From: Metabacillus bambusae
Lineage (GTDB): Bacteria; Bacillota; Bacilli; Bacillales; Bacillaceae
Length of the DNA: 64,000 nucleotides
Assembly (NCBI RefSeq): GCF_017497975.1
Contig: NZ_JAGDEL010000013.1
Span: 62,001 to 126,000, forward strand
Reading direction: 5' to 3'
Position 1 is the stretch's first letter, and each line of letters begins with the position of its first letter. The notes under the pieces are model-generated. The model saw only the letters and a program-made list of their open reading frames with translations, did not search any database and was not told the origin of the DNA. The position numbers and the translations under genes are program-made. Below are positions 18,648 to 27,436 of the stretch, one piece after another.

Positions 18648-19598
18648 TTATCGAACTACATCTTCTCCATTTTTTAAAATTACTTGCGCTATTTCATCTC
18701 GTTCAGGTAATCCATCAACATCTCCATTTACCATTGTAACAAGTGCACCAACTGCATTCGCACGTTCAACTGCCTTGCTAAGTTCCAGCCCATCAATGAT
18801 TCCTGATAGAAAGCCTGCAGCAAATCCATCGCCTGCACCAACTGGGTCGACTACCTGTTTTACAGGGAATCCAAGGATTAAAGCGCTCTCTTTTTTAGTG
18901 AAATAATAAGCCCCCTCTGCCCCCATTTTCATCACCACAACTGAAGCACCATGATTTAAAAATAATTGTCCTAGTTTGAGAGGATCACTTTCCCCGAATA
19001 AAAATTCACCCTCAGAAACTCCAGGTAAAATGATATCAGCTTCAGCAGCAATTTCAAGTAAGGTAGCTCTGGCTGTTTCCTCGTCCCAAAGCTTTGTACG
19101 AAGGTTTGGATCAAACACAATTGTACTTCCATTGCCTTTTGCAAGTTTAATAGCCTCAAAGATTGTTTCCTTACAACTTTCACTTAACGCTGGCGTGATT
19201 CCTGTAATATGGAGGTATTTTGCTTTTGACAAGTAGTCGTTGTCAAGATCAATAGGTGATAGCTTACTAGCAGCAGAACCCTTACGATAATAATATACCC
19301 TCATATTATTTTGTCTTCTTGGTTCTTTGAAATAAATACCAGTAGGTGCTTCCTCATCAAATATCACATTACTCACATCAACATTCTCGCCTTTTAAAAA
19401 TGCTAGAATTGCCTTTCCAAACTCGTCATCTCCAAGTTTACTAATCCAACCAGCTTGATGACCTAATCTTGCAAGACCAATCGCAACATTTGATTCTGCT
19501 CCACCAATCTTTTTCGTGAATTGAGTTGCATTTCGCATGAAACCGTCACTTGTCGGTGTAAATACAACCATGGATTCTCCTATTGTTACAACATCCAT
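18648..19598 (-). CDS. kdgK: 2-dehydro-3-deoxygluconokinase
   Basis: A 316-residue PfkB-type sugar kinase. The N-terminal GGAESNVAIGLARLG signature and the C-terminal DPVGAGDGFAAGF motif (catalytic Asp in GAGD) are both intact. It phosphorylates KDG at O6 with ATP to give the substrate of KdgA, encoded immediately downstream. Together with kduI and kduD this completes the isomerase route from unsaturated uronate to central metabolism. Start ATG 19598 follows AGGGGGAAC. Other PfkB kinases are excluded mainly by context and the KDG-kinase-type N-terminus (VTIGESMVVFTP). Confidence 0.94.
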   Translation of the reverse strand: MDVVTIGESMVVFTPTSDGFMRNATQFTKKIGGAESNVAIGLARLGHQAGWISKLGDDEFGKAILAFLKGENVDVSNVIFDEEAPTGIYFKEPRRQNNMRVYYYRKGSAASKLSPIDLDNDYLSKAKYLHITGITPALSESCKETIFEAIKLAKGNGSTIVFDPNLRTKLWDEETARATLLEIAAEADIILPGVSEGEFLFGESDPLKLGQLFLNHGASVVVMKMGAEGAYYFTKKESALILGFPVKQVVDPVGAGDGFAAGFLSGIIDGLELSKAVERANAVGALVTMVNGDVDGLPERDEIAQVILKNGEDVVR

Positions 19599-19848
19599 AT
19601 TAAGTTCCCCCTATCTTTATGAACCTTATGTCCAACTTCTTAGAAACCCTTCTATAACGATTAGTATATATATGTACGAGCATTTTCTCTACCATTTTTT
19701 AAAAATAACCGGAAAAATTTGTTCACTTATTTCCCTTTTCGTTTGTTTTGTTGATATTAAAATGGAGGAAAATAGGAGATTTTGATCTTTGTAAAAGATT
19801 TCACTTTTCGATAAACTAAGAATAGAAGCTATTTGAAGGGGGATTACA

Positions 19849-20016
19849 TTGGACACGCAAGAGATATATCAAAAAATTGACGAACTAAAAATGGAGTATG
19901 TAAAGGTACAAGGGGATATCGAAAAGCTTGAAGCCACCGGACATTCAACAGAAATACTAGAAGCTAAGTTAAGTGAGCTTGAAAACAAGATAAGAGAATA
20001 TCGTTCTAAGCTCTAA
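19849..20016 (+). CDS. Small coiled-coil protein, 55 residues, TTG start
   Basis: A short gene with TTG at 19849 and a strong ribosome site (GAAGGGGGA) six bases upstream; the stop is TAA at 20014. The product begins MDTQEIYQKIDELK and is almost entirely charged helix with heptad-like spacing (ELKMEYVKVQGDIEKLE, then AKLSELENKIREY). No membrane segment or cysteine. I do not recognise the family; many Bacillus small proteins of this kind are of unknown role. A family A repeat begins right after the stop codon. Confidence 0.7.
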   Translation: MDTQEIYQKIDELKMEYVKVQGDIEKLEATGHSTEILEAKLSELENKIREYRSKL

Positions 20017-20018
20017 TT

Positions 20019-20180
20019 AGAACAAAAGCGCAAGCGCCTTGATCAGCCTCAGGCAAATAAGATGATTTAGAATAGAAGGCGTTCTTTGCCTTCAATTCTA
20101 AATTATCTAGACCCTAGAGGGGCTAGGCGCTGGAGCTGGATGTCGTGCGCTTATCCACAGTACAAGAATTTTATAATTTT
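20019..20180 (+). repeat. Dispersed repeat family A, copy 2
   Basis: The same element as at 14302 and 20966, with start GAACAAAAGCGCAAGCGCC and end AGAATTTTATAATT. Its central hairpin has different arms (ATTTAGAATAGAAGGC and GCCTTCAATTCTAAAT), but they still pair. It begins two bases after the stop of the 55-residue gene. Confidence 0.8.
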
Positions 20181-20183
20181 AAA

Positions 20184-20225
20184 GCTAACTCATGTCTTAC
20201 TAGAAGTGAGTTAGCCGCTTTCTTT
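20184..20225. terminator. Terminator between small gene and M50 gene
   Basis: Arms GCTAACTCA and TGAGTTAGC with a 14-base loop, followed by CGCTTTCTTT on the plus strand. It lies between convergent genes and could serve both. Confidence 0.65.
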
Positions 20226-20242
20226 AAAAATCGTAATCAAAC

Positions 20243-20893
20243 TTAAGTTAGGTGTTGAGATATAGCTAAATATGCTATATACACAGCCTGAGCAAAAAAG
20301 AGAAATCCCCAAATGATTGCTGGGATCTTTGTATAATCGGCCAAGCTTGTTGCATCACCTGCTGACCTTCTCCTAACTATGCTTAACATAAAAATCTGTA
20401 GAGCAGATGAAACAGACTGTGTTAAAAGAACAGATGATAAAAAATAGGCAAGGTTCGTTTGCAAGCTGCTACTTCCACTATGTAAAGTCCATCCGCATAA
20501 AGCAATAAAAGAAACAAGCCAAATTGCTCCATAAATATTTCTAATCCACAGAACTAAATTCAACAGAGCAATTAAAAGTAATGCATATAAAATAAACCTC
20601 ATATAACCTTTATGAAGCAACATAAAACATGCATATGCTGTGATTGAAGAAAATGTATACCCTGAATAGGAAATAATGACACTAGAAATCCATCCTCTTT
20701 GGCCTGTTAATGCTTCACCAGCTGTATTCCTAAATAATTTAATCGAATAAACCTTTCCATTTAGAAGTAAAGCTGCAATTGCATGACCACTTTCATGGAT
20801 TAATGTATTAAATATTGCTAAATAGCGACCAAGAAAGGGAACATGTGAAATAACATAAGCGATGATTAAATAAACAAATATATGATTTTCCAC
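20243..20893 (-). CDS. M50-family membrane metallopeptidase-like protein
   Basis: A 216-residue membrane protein with the zinc-binding HEsGH motif (His33-Glu34, His37) in the first helical region, FNTLIHESGHAIAALLL. Five or so hydrophobic helices follow. This matches the M50B branch of small intramembrane zinc peptidase-like proteins. I did not find a clear second zinc-ligand motif (N/D-x-x-P-x-P type), so activity is uncertain. GTG start at 20893. It stands alone between two repeats with no obvious partner. Confidence 0.8.
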   Translation of the reverse strand: MENHIFVYLIIAYVISHVPFLGRYLAIFNTLIHESGHAIAALLLNGKVYSIKLFRNTAGEALTGQRGWISSVIISYSGYTFSSITAYACFMLLHKGYMRFILYALLLIALLNLVLWIRNIYGAIWLVSFIALCGWTLHSGSSSLQTNLAYFLSSVLLTQSVSSALQIFMLSIVRRRSAGDATSLADYTKIPAIIWGFLFFAQAVYIAYLAISQHLT

Positions 20894-20965
20894 CCCTGGC
20901 TTTACCTCTTTCTAGTTAAACATATAACTAGTTTAGGAAAAAATCAGTAAACATAAACATACCGA

Positions 20966-21130
20966 AGAACAAAAGCGCAAGCGCCTTGAACAGCCTCGGG
21001 AAAATAAGACGCTTAAGAATAGAAGGTGTTCTTTACCTTCAATTCTTAAGTGGCTGTAGACCCAAGAGGGGCTAGTCGCTGGAGCTGGATGCCAAGCGCT
21101 TATCCACAGTACAAGAATTTTATAATTTCC
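20966..21130 (+). repeat. Dispersed repeat family A, copy 3
   Basis: A full copy, from AGAACAAAAGCGCAAGCGCC to AGAATTTTATAATT. Central hairpin arms are CTTAAGAATAGAAGGT and ACCTTCAATTCTTAAG; the outer CAGCC and GGCTG also pair. Located 946 bases after copy 2. Confidence 0.8.
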
Positions 21131-21135
21131 TAGAC

Positions 21136-21164
21136 GAAAAAAAAAGACAGATCCTATCTGTCCC
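21136..21164 (-). terminator. Terminator of the 2-hydroxyacid dehydrogenase gene
   Basis: Stem GACAGAT/ATCTGTC with a 3-base loop, preceded on the plus strand by A9, which becomes a T-run after the hairpin on the minus strand. Seven bases past the stop. Confidence 0.85.
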
Positions 21165-21170
21165 TTTTCG

Positions 21171-22130
21171 TTATTTAATCAAGTTCAGCGGAACCTTGCC
21201 CTCCAACCCTGCCGCTAAATTTTCTGCTGCCAACCTAGCCATCTTATCTCTTGTTTCCTTTGTTGCAGACCCAATATGTGGCAAGGTAACCACATTTGGA
21301 AGCTTTAATAATGGATTGTCTTTGTTTATTGGTTCAGTTTCATATACATCTAGACCAGCAGCTAATATCCTCTGATTTTGCAGCGCTTTAATTAATGCTT
21401 CCTCATCGACATTTTTACCCCTTGAACCATTAATAAAAATACTTGAGTCTTTCATTAAACGAAATTCCCTTTCTCCAATCAACTTGTCTGTCTCTGGAGT
21501 ATGAGGTGTCATTAAACATACGTAATCAGACCTTTTAAGCAGCTCGTCTAGTTCACAGTACTCGGCATTATACTCATTTTCTACTTGATTATTTTGTGAT
21601 CGATTATGATATAAAATCTGCATATCAAATCCAAAGTGTGCTCGTTTCGCAATTGCTTTTCCAATGCTACCCATACCGATAATTCCAAGTACTTTATGGT
21701 GTACATCAACGCCAAACAAGTCCTCATCTTTTGTACCATTCCACTTACCAGATTTCACGTATAAATCGAGTTCAGGCATCCTTCTTGCTGTCGCAAGAAG
21801 TAAACCAAAAATAGTATCAGCTGTTGTATCAACTAATACCCCTGGAGTATTCGTTGCTAATATGCCTCTTGAGTTCAACTGCTCGAGGTCAAAATTATCG
21901 TATCCAACTGAAATATTTGACACAATTTTTAAGTTTGGTGCATGGTCTAAAAGTTCTTTACTTATTTTTAAGCTCGATCCAAGTAACCCATGAGCAGTAT
22001 GTAATTCTTGAAGAAAATCAGAATAGCTTTCCGTTTCTAAATTCTTGTAATACTTAACTTCAAATTTTTCATTTAATAATGTTAGTACATCCTTAGGTAC
22101 TTTTCTGTAAACAATGACCTTTTGCTTCAA
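21171..22130 (-). CDS. D-2-hydroxyacid dehydrogenase (glyoxylate/2-ketogluconate reductase type)
   Basis: About 319 residues. NAD(P)-binding Rossmann motif GIIGMGSIGKAIA at about 148-160 and the catalytic Arg-Glu-His set: NGSRGKNVDE (Arg), DVYETEP (Glu) and LPHIGSAT (His). It resembles Bacillus YvcT, a reductase for glyoxylate, hydroxypyruvate or 2-ketogluconate. The frame extends to GTG 22139, but that codon overlaps the AGGAG ribosome site; the TTG at 22130 is eight bases downstream of AGGAG and is the better start (MKQKVIVYRK). Single gene with its own terminator. A role in sugar-acid metabolism fits the neighbourhood but is not proven. Confidence 0.88.
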   Translation of the reverse strand: MKQKVIVYRKVPKDVLTLLNEKFEVKYYKNLETESYSDFLQELHTAHGLLGSSLKISKELLDHAPNLKIVSNISVGYDNFDLEQLNSRGILATNTPGVLVDTTADTIFGLLLATARRMPELDLYVKSGKWNGTKDEDLFGVDVHHKVLGIIGMGSIGKAIAKRAHFGFDMQILYHNRSQNNQVENEYNAEYCELDELLKRSDYVCLMTPHTPETDKLIGEREFRLMKDSSIFINGSRGKNVDEEALIKALQNQRILAAGLDVYETEPINKDNPLLKLPNVVTLPHIGSATKETRDKMARLAAENLAAGLEGKVPLNLIK

Positions 22131-22376
22131 ATGCTTCACTCCTATGTTTAACTTTTAAGTAATCCTCTTCAGTTGAGGTCGTTAAGACTACTTCAAGTTA
22201 AAAACATAAAGTCCTGCTTCTTTCGATAAGAATTTAAATTAATATCCGAAAAAAATCCCCATAAAAATACAAATACCCTTGCATGGCAATGTACCACACA
22301 AGGGCTCTTGTAGCTATTTACATTATTATGGGTACCTATCGCTTCTGTTATTTTCAAACCCTTTTAATTGGATCCT

Positions 22377-22607
22377 CTAGTCAGCAAAATCAATAAGCGA
22401 AATTCTTCTGCAATCCGCTACTACTAAACCACCGCCCGTTTCTGTGAAGTATGCAAGATTCGTATTTTGATCTAACGTAACAAAGGCGTTAACACTTTCA
22501 CTGAAACCATCTACTACGATTTCACTCACCGCATATCCAGGCGGAAGTGTAGCTAATAGTTCACAAATACTATTCGTATTATTGTTTCCAGAATGTGAAT
22601 GACTCAT
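22377..22607 (-). CDS. Small spore-surface module protein (CgeA-like C-terminal domain)
   Basis: A 76-residue protein: a His/Ser/Asn-rich head (MSHSHSGNNNTN) and then a compact beta-rich module starting ELLATLPPGYAV and ending RRISLIDF. The same spacing of L-P-P-G, F-V-x-x-D-x-x-T-x-L and final I-x-x-I-x-F occurs at the C-terminus of the 432-residue coiled-coil protein (34399-35697) and, more loosely, in the 79-residue protein at 35950-36189. Strong ribosome site (GAGAGGGGGG). It sits just past the end of the polysaccharide operon with its own leader. I infer a spore crust or exosporium protein. No enzyme motif. Confidence 0.8.
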   Translation of the reverse strand: MSHSHSGNNNTNSICELLATLPPGYAVSEIVVDGFSESVNAFVTLDQNTNLAYFTETGGGLVVADCRRISLIDFAD

Positions 22608-22750
22608 ATTATCCCCCCTCTCTTCCCTTTAACCCTTTTAACCTTTGGGGTTAATATAGTATATTCTAATCTCTTAAAAATGCTTAGATATCTATCATGA
22701 CTATTAAAAAAGGGCTTTAACTTAAAAAATATTTTATTAGACCTAGACAA

Positions 22751-23221
22751 TTATCTATTTTTCGTTTCCCAATCAAATCCAATAAATTCGTCATTCCACG
22801 GTATTCTCTTTTCATCTGGATTGCTAGGATCATACGATTTCGTCGTACAATAAATAATGGTAGCTGGCTTGTTTCCTAGTACGCGATAACCATGTGCTAC
22901 ACCTTTTGGTATGACTAATATCATTGGATGGTTTTCTCCCATATAAAAAACATTTGTTTGTTGATAGGTTGGAGAATCTTTTCGGTAATCGAATAAAACT
23001 ACCTGTGCATCACCAAAGGGAAAGAACCATATGTCATCTTGTTCTTCATGATAATGAAAGGCTTTAATAACTCCTGGATAAGACATCGACCATGAAAGTT
23101 GCCCAAAATTCTCTAATAAATCATCATCATCACGTAAAACCTCAGCAAAAAAACCTCGATCATCACAATGTTTCTTAAGCTCCTTTACATGTACTCCTTC
23201 AATTCGCATGATGACTATCAT
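22751..23221 (-). CDS. rfbC: dTDP-4-dehydrorhamnose 3,5-epimerase-like protein (SpsL/RfbC)
   Basis: A 156-residue cupin of the RmlC family. GVHVKELKKHCDDRGFFAEV at the start, KAFHYHEEQDD (catalytic His) and PKGVAHGYRVLG in the barrel are family features. It makes dTDP-4-keto-L-rhamnose from dTDP-4-keto-6-deoxyglucose. Last gene of the 12-gene operon. It overlaps rfbD by 23 bases if the ATG at 23221 is used, or 11 bases from the ATG at 23209, which gives MRIEGVHVKEL. Neither has ideal spacing from GGAG, so the start is open. Orthologous in position to B. subtilis spsL. Confidence 0.9.
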   Translation of the reverse strand: MIVIMRIEGVHVKELKKHCDDRGFFAEVLRDDDDLLENFGQLSWSMSYPGVIKAFHYHEEQDDIWFFPFGDAQVVLFDYRKDSPTYQQTNVFYMGENHPMILVIPKGVAHGYRVLGNKPATIIYCTTKSYDPSNPDEKRIPWNDEFIGFDWETKNR

Positions 23222-24059
23222 ACTCCTTTTTTAAATAGTCTAATAAAGCAGATTCCCAGTTTCTTAGGTTTATACCTGATTGATTTAGTCTATCTGTACT
23301 TAAAACAGAGTAGCTTGGTCTTGGTGTTTTATACACATACTCCTCTGAACCTATTGAAATAACTTCTACTGAAGAATTTATCTGCTTCATAATCTCCTTA
23401 GCAAATTCATACCAGCTACATGCCCCTGAGTTTGTGACATGATAAATTCCAGTTTTGTCACTCATTAATGAAAGAATCGCAATTGCAACGTCTTTCGTAT
23501 AGGTAGGACTACCAACTTGATCACAAACAACTTTGAGTGAACTCATCTTTTTCGAAAGCTCGATCATCGTATTTACAAAGTTTTTCCCTTCATGTCCATA
23601 TAACCATGACGTTCGAATAATTAATAGGTCAGAACAATTCCGTAGCAATAGCTCTTCTCCAAGAAGTTTACTTTTCCCATAAATGGTATGTGGATTCGTT
23701 AGGTCATCCTCTTTATACGGAAGACTTTGATCACCTGAAAAGACATAATCTGTACTAATATGGATAAACTTCGCTTTATATTTATTTGCTTCCATCCCTA
23801 AGTAATAGGGACCTATACCATTTACGACATATGCCTTTTCAACCTCTTCTTCACATACATCTACACTCGTAAAAGCAGCACAATTGATAACAACATTTGG
23901 TTCAATTTCAGCAAATAAACGTTGGATTTGTTCACGATTTGTAATATCTAGTTGTTCCTTTGTAAAGGGGAACACTCGCTCTTTTCCTTCTCGAGTAATA
24001 AGAGCTTCAACTAGTTCCTTTCCTAGCTGCCCTCCTGCTCCTGTAATGATAATTTTCAT
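23199..24059 (-). CDS. rfbD: dTDP-4-dehydrorhamnose reductase (SpsK/RfbD)
   Basis: A 286-residue extended SDR. Cofactor motif GAGGQLGKE (7-15), Ser/Thr in HISTDYVFSG and catalytic YGKSK pair at about 131-135 (TIYGKSKLLGE), all typical of RmlD. It reduces dTDP-4-keto-L-rhamnose to dTDP-L-rhamnose with NAD(P)H. Starts one base after the rfbB stop and overlaps rfbC, so translation is coupled. Part of the rhamnose block rfbA-rfbB-rfbD-rfbC, equivalent to spsI-J-K-L in B. subtilis. Confidence 0.93.
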   Translation of the reverse strand: MKIIITGAGGQLGKELVEALITREGKERVFPFTKEQLDITNREQIQRLFAEIEPNVVINCAAFTSVDVCEEEVEKAYVVNGIGPYYLGMEANKYKAKFIHISTDYVFSGDQSLPYKEDDLTNPHTIYGKSKLLGEELLLRNCSDLLIIRTSWLYGHEGKNFVNTMIELSKKMSSLKVVCDQVGSPTYTKDVAIAILSLMSDKTGIYHVTNSGACSWYEFAKEIMKQINSSVEVISIGSEEYVYKTPRPSYSVLSTDRLNQSGINLRNWESALLDYLKKEYDSHHAN

Positions 24060-25019
24060 CTAAATGCCCCCCATAGACCGCTTCACATACCAATCAACCG
24101 TCATGTCTAAACCTTGTTCAAAAGAATATAATTGCTCCCAACCAAGCTCATCCTTAATCTTCTGTGAATTGATTGCATATCTTCTGTCATGACCTTTGCG
24201 ATCTTCTACAAATTCAATGAGGGCTTCGCTTATGGTTAACTTATTAAGGATTTGTTTTACAACTTCTATATTCGTTTTCTCATTGCCACCACCAATGTTA
24301 TAAACCTCACCGAATTGGCCTTTTTCCATAACCAGTTGAATCGCTCGACAATGATCTTCTACAAATAACCAATCTCTTATTTGTAAGCCATCTCCATAGA
24401 CTGGGATCTTTTGTGATTGTAGGGCTTGATGAATGATTTTCGGGATAAATTTTTCCCCATGCTGAAAGGGACCATAATTGTTGCTGCACCTCGTAATCAT
24501 GACTGGTAGCTTGTGGGTGTTAAAGTAGGAAAGTACAAGAAAATCTGATCCTGCTTTTGTGGCAGAATAAGGATTATTAGGAGTAACAGGACTTTGTTCA
24601 GTAAAAGCAGGGTCTGATTTCTCAAGAGTTCCGTATACTTCATCCGTGGATATATGGATCATTTTTTTTGCGTAGCCTTTTTGTAGTAGTTTTAGAAGGT
24701 GGTAGGTACCAACGATATTTGTATAGATAAATGGCTCTGCGTTATCAATACTTTTATCAACGTGGGATTCTGCAGCAAAATGAACGATTGTATCATATTC
24801 TCGGTCCATGATTGACTCTAACTGTTCATAATGAGTGAGATCATATGAGAAAAAACGAATTCTCTCGTTTTGTGCTAATTGTTTTATTTCATTAGGGTTG
24901 CTAGCATACGTAAGTGCATCAACTACCGTCATATAACAGTTTGATTGCTTTAACATATAGTGAATGAAGTTTAATCCAATAAACCCCGCCCCACCGGTAA
25001 TCAATAATTCTTTACTCAT
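24060..25019 (-). CDS. rfbB: dTDP-glucose 4,6-dehydratase (SpsJ/RfbB)
   Basis: A 319-residue extended [13 protein letters not shown] binds NAD; the catalytic Thr-Asp-Glu triad is visible in HISTDEVYG, with YSATKAGSD giving Tyr/Lys. [10 protein letters not shown] near the C-terminus is also typical. It makes dTDP-4-keto-6-deoxy-D-glucose, the branch point to rhamnose. It overlaps rfbA by eight bases and abuts rfbD. Length is slightly short of many RmlB proteins but no motif is missing. Confidence 0.94.
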   Translation of the reverse strand: MSKELLITGGAGFIGLNFIHYMLKQSNCYMTVVDALTYASNPNEIKQLAQNERIRFFSYDLTHYEQLESIMDREYDTIVHFAAESHVDKSIDNAEPFIYTNIVGTYHLLKLLQKGYAKKMIHISTDEVYGTLEKSDPAFTEQSPVTPNNPYSATKAGSDFLVLSYFNTHKLPVMITRCSNNYGPFQHGEKFIPKIIHQALQSQKIPVYGDGLQIRDWLFVEDHCRAIQLVMEKGQFGEVYNIGGGNEKTNIEVVKQILNKLTISEALIEFVEDRKGHDRRYAINSQKIKDELGWEQLYSFEQGLDMTVDWYVKRSMGGI

Positions 25020-25758
25020 CGGTCATTCCCCTTTGCTTTTCTAGATACTGATAGGCAAGGTTATTTGCCCGAAATAAGGATTCATGTGTACCTGCATCAA
25101 TCCACCAGCCTGATAGTTTGTCATAGGACAAGCGATTCTCTTTCATATACATATTGTTCACATCGGTTATTTCAAATTCACCTCGATCTGATGGTGAAAG
25201 CTGGTTAACAAAATCAAAAACAAGACTATCATACATATAAATCCCTGTTACACAATAATTTGAGATAAATGTCTTTGGCTTCTCTACTATGCAGGTAATG
25301 ATCTTTTTCGTTTCATCAATTTTTGCAACTCCATACCTTTGTGGATCTTGGACTTCCTTCAATAAAATTTTCGCACCATGACCCATCTGCATATAGGACT
25401 GAACATATGGTGTAAGTGAGTCTTCAAATATATTATCACCTAGTAAAAGGATAAATCGGTCACCATTTACAAATTCTTTTGCAAAGGATAATCCATGAGA
25501 AATTCCACCTGCATAAGGCTGGGTTGCATACGATAACATGACATCCAATTGTTCACCAGTTCCAAAAACTGTACGGTAATCTTCGATACATCCTTCATTG
25601 GTAATCAACAGAATGTCAGTAATTCCCGCTTCTTTCAATTTCATAATCGGCCATTGAATCATAGGAAAGGGTCCTACAGGGAGTAGATGCTTATTGATTA
25701 CATTTGTGAATGGCTTTAATCTTGTGCCAGAACCACCCGCTAAGATTACACCTTTCAA
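25012..25758 (-). CDS. rfbA: Glucose-1-phosphate thymidylyltransferase (SpsI/RfbA)
   Basis: A 248-residue nucleotidyltransferase. The signature [11 protein letters not shown] at residues 8-18 binds the nucleotide; [10 protein letters not shown] supplies the metal-binding Asp, and VEKPKTF and [11 protein letters not shown] follow. It condenses dTTP and glucose 1-phosphate to dTDP-glucose. At about 250 residues it is the short form (similar to SpsI) that lacks the extra C-terminal helices of RmlA. Separated from pseI by 74 bases, so it may start its own translational block in the operon. Confidence 0.93.
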   Translation of the reverse strand: MKGVILAGGSGTRLKPFTNVINKHLLPVGPFPMIQWPIMKLKEAGITDILLITNEGCIEDYRTVFGTGEQLDVMLSYATQPYAGGISHGLSFAKEFVNGDRFILLLGDNIFEDSLTPYVQSYMQMGHGAKILLKEVQDPQRYGVAKIDETKKIITCIVEKPKTFISNYCVTGIYMYDSLVFDFVNQLSPSDRGEFEITDVNNMYMKENRLSYDKLSGWWIDAGTHESLFRANNLAYQYLEKQRGMTDE

Positions 25759-25832
25759 ATTTTACACTCCTTTACTTTTTATCATCTATTTTCATTAATA
25801 GATTTAACTAGTCATATATATTTCATAAAACC

Positions 25833-26885
25833 TCACAACAACTGATCCCAGCTGAGTGGTGTTCCTACTTTTAAATCTCGATTAATTTGCTTTCCTAAAA
25901 ATAGATCATAGTATTTGGGCTCTAATCCATACCCTGGACGAATCACTCTTATATTTTCCTTTGTCAATACTTCTCCAGCTTTAATGTCCTTAGACACATA
26001 TATCGATCGTCTAAATTGAAGTGACTTTTCTTCTTCCTTTGTGGGACCGATTGAAATGCCCCCTAATGATTTCCAAGCCGAATCTGTCTCTTTCACGAGA
26101 GAAGCAAATTCTTCAGGTTCCAAGGAAAAAGCAGAATCAACTCCTCCCTCACCTCGATCAAGCGTAAAATGCTTTTCAATCACTGTACTACCAAGCGCTA
26201 CACTTGCAACAGCAACTCCGACTCCCAATGTATGATCTGATAAACCAACCTGACAGTGAAATATATCTCTTAAATATGGGATCGTCTTAAGATTCGAGTT
26301 TTCCGGTGAAGCTGGATAACTGCTCGTGCACTTTAATAATATAAAATCATCACAGCCTGCATCTCTAATTGTTTTTACTAAATCTTCAATTTCACCAAGT
26401 GAAGCCATACCTGTTGAAATAATCATCGGTTTCCCTTTTGCTGCAACTTTTCTTAATAAGGGGATATCATTATTTTCGAAGGAGGCAATCTTATAGCAGG
26501 CAACATCGAGGGTTTCTAAAAACTCAAGCGATGTTTCATCAAACGGTGTACTAAAAGGGATCATCCCTAATTCTTTACAACGATCAAAAATCGGCTGGTG
26601 CCATTCCCAAGGTGTATATGCCTCTTTGTAGAGGTCAAAAAGAGACTTCCCTTCCCAAAGTTCATTCGATTTCTCAATCATAAAATCTCCGTGTTGGATA
26701 TTAAGTGTCATCGTGTCAGGAGTATACGTTTGAATTTTAAACGCATGCGCTCCTGCCTTTGCTGCAGCCTCAACAATATCCAACGCCCGGTCAAGTGATT
26801 GATTATGATTACCTGACATTTCCGCTATGATAAAGGGTGGATGGTCATTTCCTATCAATTTGTTACCGATCTGTATTTCCTTCAT
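25833..26885 (-). CDS. pseI: Pseudaminic acid synthase-type NeuB protein (SpsE)
   Basis: A 350-residue two-domain protein. The N-terminal TIM barrel (about 1-280) has FIIAEMSGNHNQ, the FKIQTYTPDTMT strand and GLSDHTLG, and the C-terminal SAF/antifreeze-like domain (about 290-350) starts near RSIYVSKDIKAGEVL. Such enzymes condense phosphoenolpyruvate with a C6 amino sugar to form a nine-carbon nonulosonic acid. The TPDTMT motif and the pseB-C-G-H neighbours point to pseudaminic acid rather than sialic or legionaminic acid. Equivalent in position to B. subtilis SpsE. Stereochemistry of the product is inferred. Confidence 0.9.
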   Translation of the reverse strand: MKEIQIGNKLIGNDHPPFIIAEMSGNHNQSLDRALDIVEAAAKAGAHAFKIQTYTPDTMTLNIQHGDFMIEKSNELWEGKSLFDLYKEAYTPWEWHQPIFDRCKELGMIPFSTPFDETSLEFLETLDVACYKIASFENNDIPLLRKVAAKGKPMIISTGMASLGEIEDLVKTIRDAGCDDFILLKCTSSYPASPENSNLKTIPYLRDIFHCQVGLSDHTLGVGVAVASVALGSTVIEKHFTLDRGEGGVDSAFSLEPEEFASLVKETDSAWKSLGGISIGPTKEEEKSLQFRRSIYVSKDIKAGEVLTKENIRVIRPGYGLEPKYYDLFLGKQINRDLKVGTPLSWDQLL

Positions 26886-26893
26886 TTGCTTTT

Positions 26894-27436
26894 TTAAACC
26901 TCCTCTTTTAGAAATTCACTTTGCTGTTCCCATTGTTCCTTAAATAGACCCATCAACACCACATCGACATATTGTTTATTTTTTAACACTTGCTTTACTA
27001 ACCTGCCTTCTTCAGTAAAGCCTAATTTTTTATGATAGGATAAGCTCTTACTATTAAAATCTAGTATTTGCGCACATAATTTCCTCATTTGTCTTTCCTT
27101 AAAAAGAAAATCCAACGCTAATATCCCCATGATCTTTCCAGATCCAATAGGGGAGCTTTTGTCGCCAATATAAAATCCCCATTCACATGTTTTGTTCTTG
27201 GAGTCGATTTGTGAAAAGTTAACTAAACCAATTGGTTTCTCTTGATAAAAACACAGTTTTACTAGTTTACTTGGATCTTTTTCGACCGACTCAAACCATC
27301 GATAATGATCTTCTAACTGGATGATATCATCATTAGTCATAAATGGACGTATGTGATCTGCGTTACGCCATTTCAATACAATTTTTAATTCTTTCTGACT
27401 TAAATCCTCCAGTTTATAGTCGTTAATGTGTGCCAT
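26894..27436 (-). CDS. pseH: UDP-4-amino-sugar N-acetyltransferase, GNAT fold (PseH-like)
   Basis: A 180-residue GNAT acetyltransferase. KIVLKWRNADHIRPFM at the start is typical of PseH, followed by EWGFYIGDKSSPIGSGKIMG (acetyl-CoA loop) and HKKLGFTEEGRLVKQ at the end. It would acetylate the 4-amino group made by PseC. It overlaps the end of pseG by 14 bases and is nine bases upstream of pseI, so order and coupling fit the pathway. Ribosome site GGGAGGAG. Confidence 0.88.
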   Translation of the reverse strand: MAHINDYKLEDLSQKELKIVLKWRNADHIRPFMTNDDIIQLEDHYRWFESVEKDPSKLVKLCFYQEKPIGLVNFSQIDSKNKTCEWGFYIGDKSSPIGSGKIMGILALDFLFKERQMRKLCAQILDFNSKSLSYHKKLGFTEEGRLVKQVLKNKQYVDVVLMGLFKEQWEQQSEFLKEEV

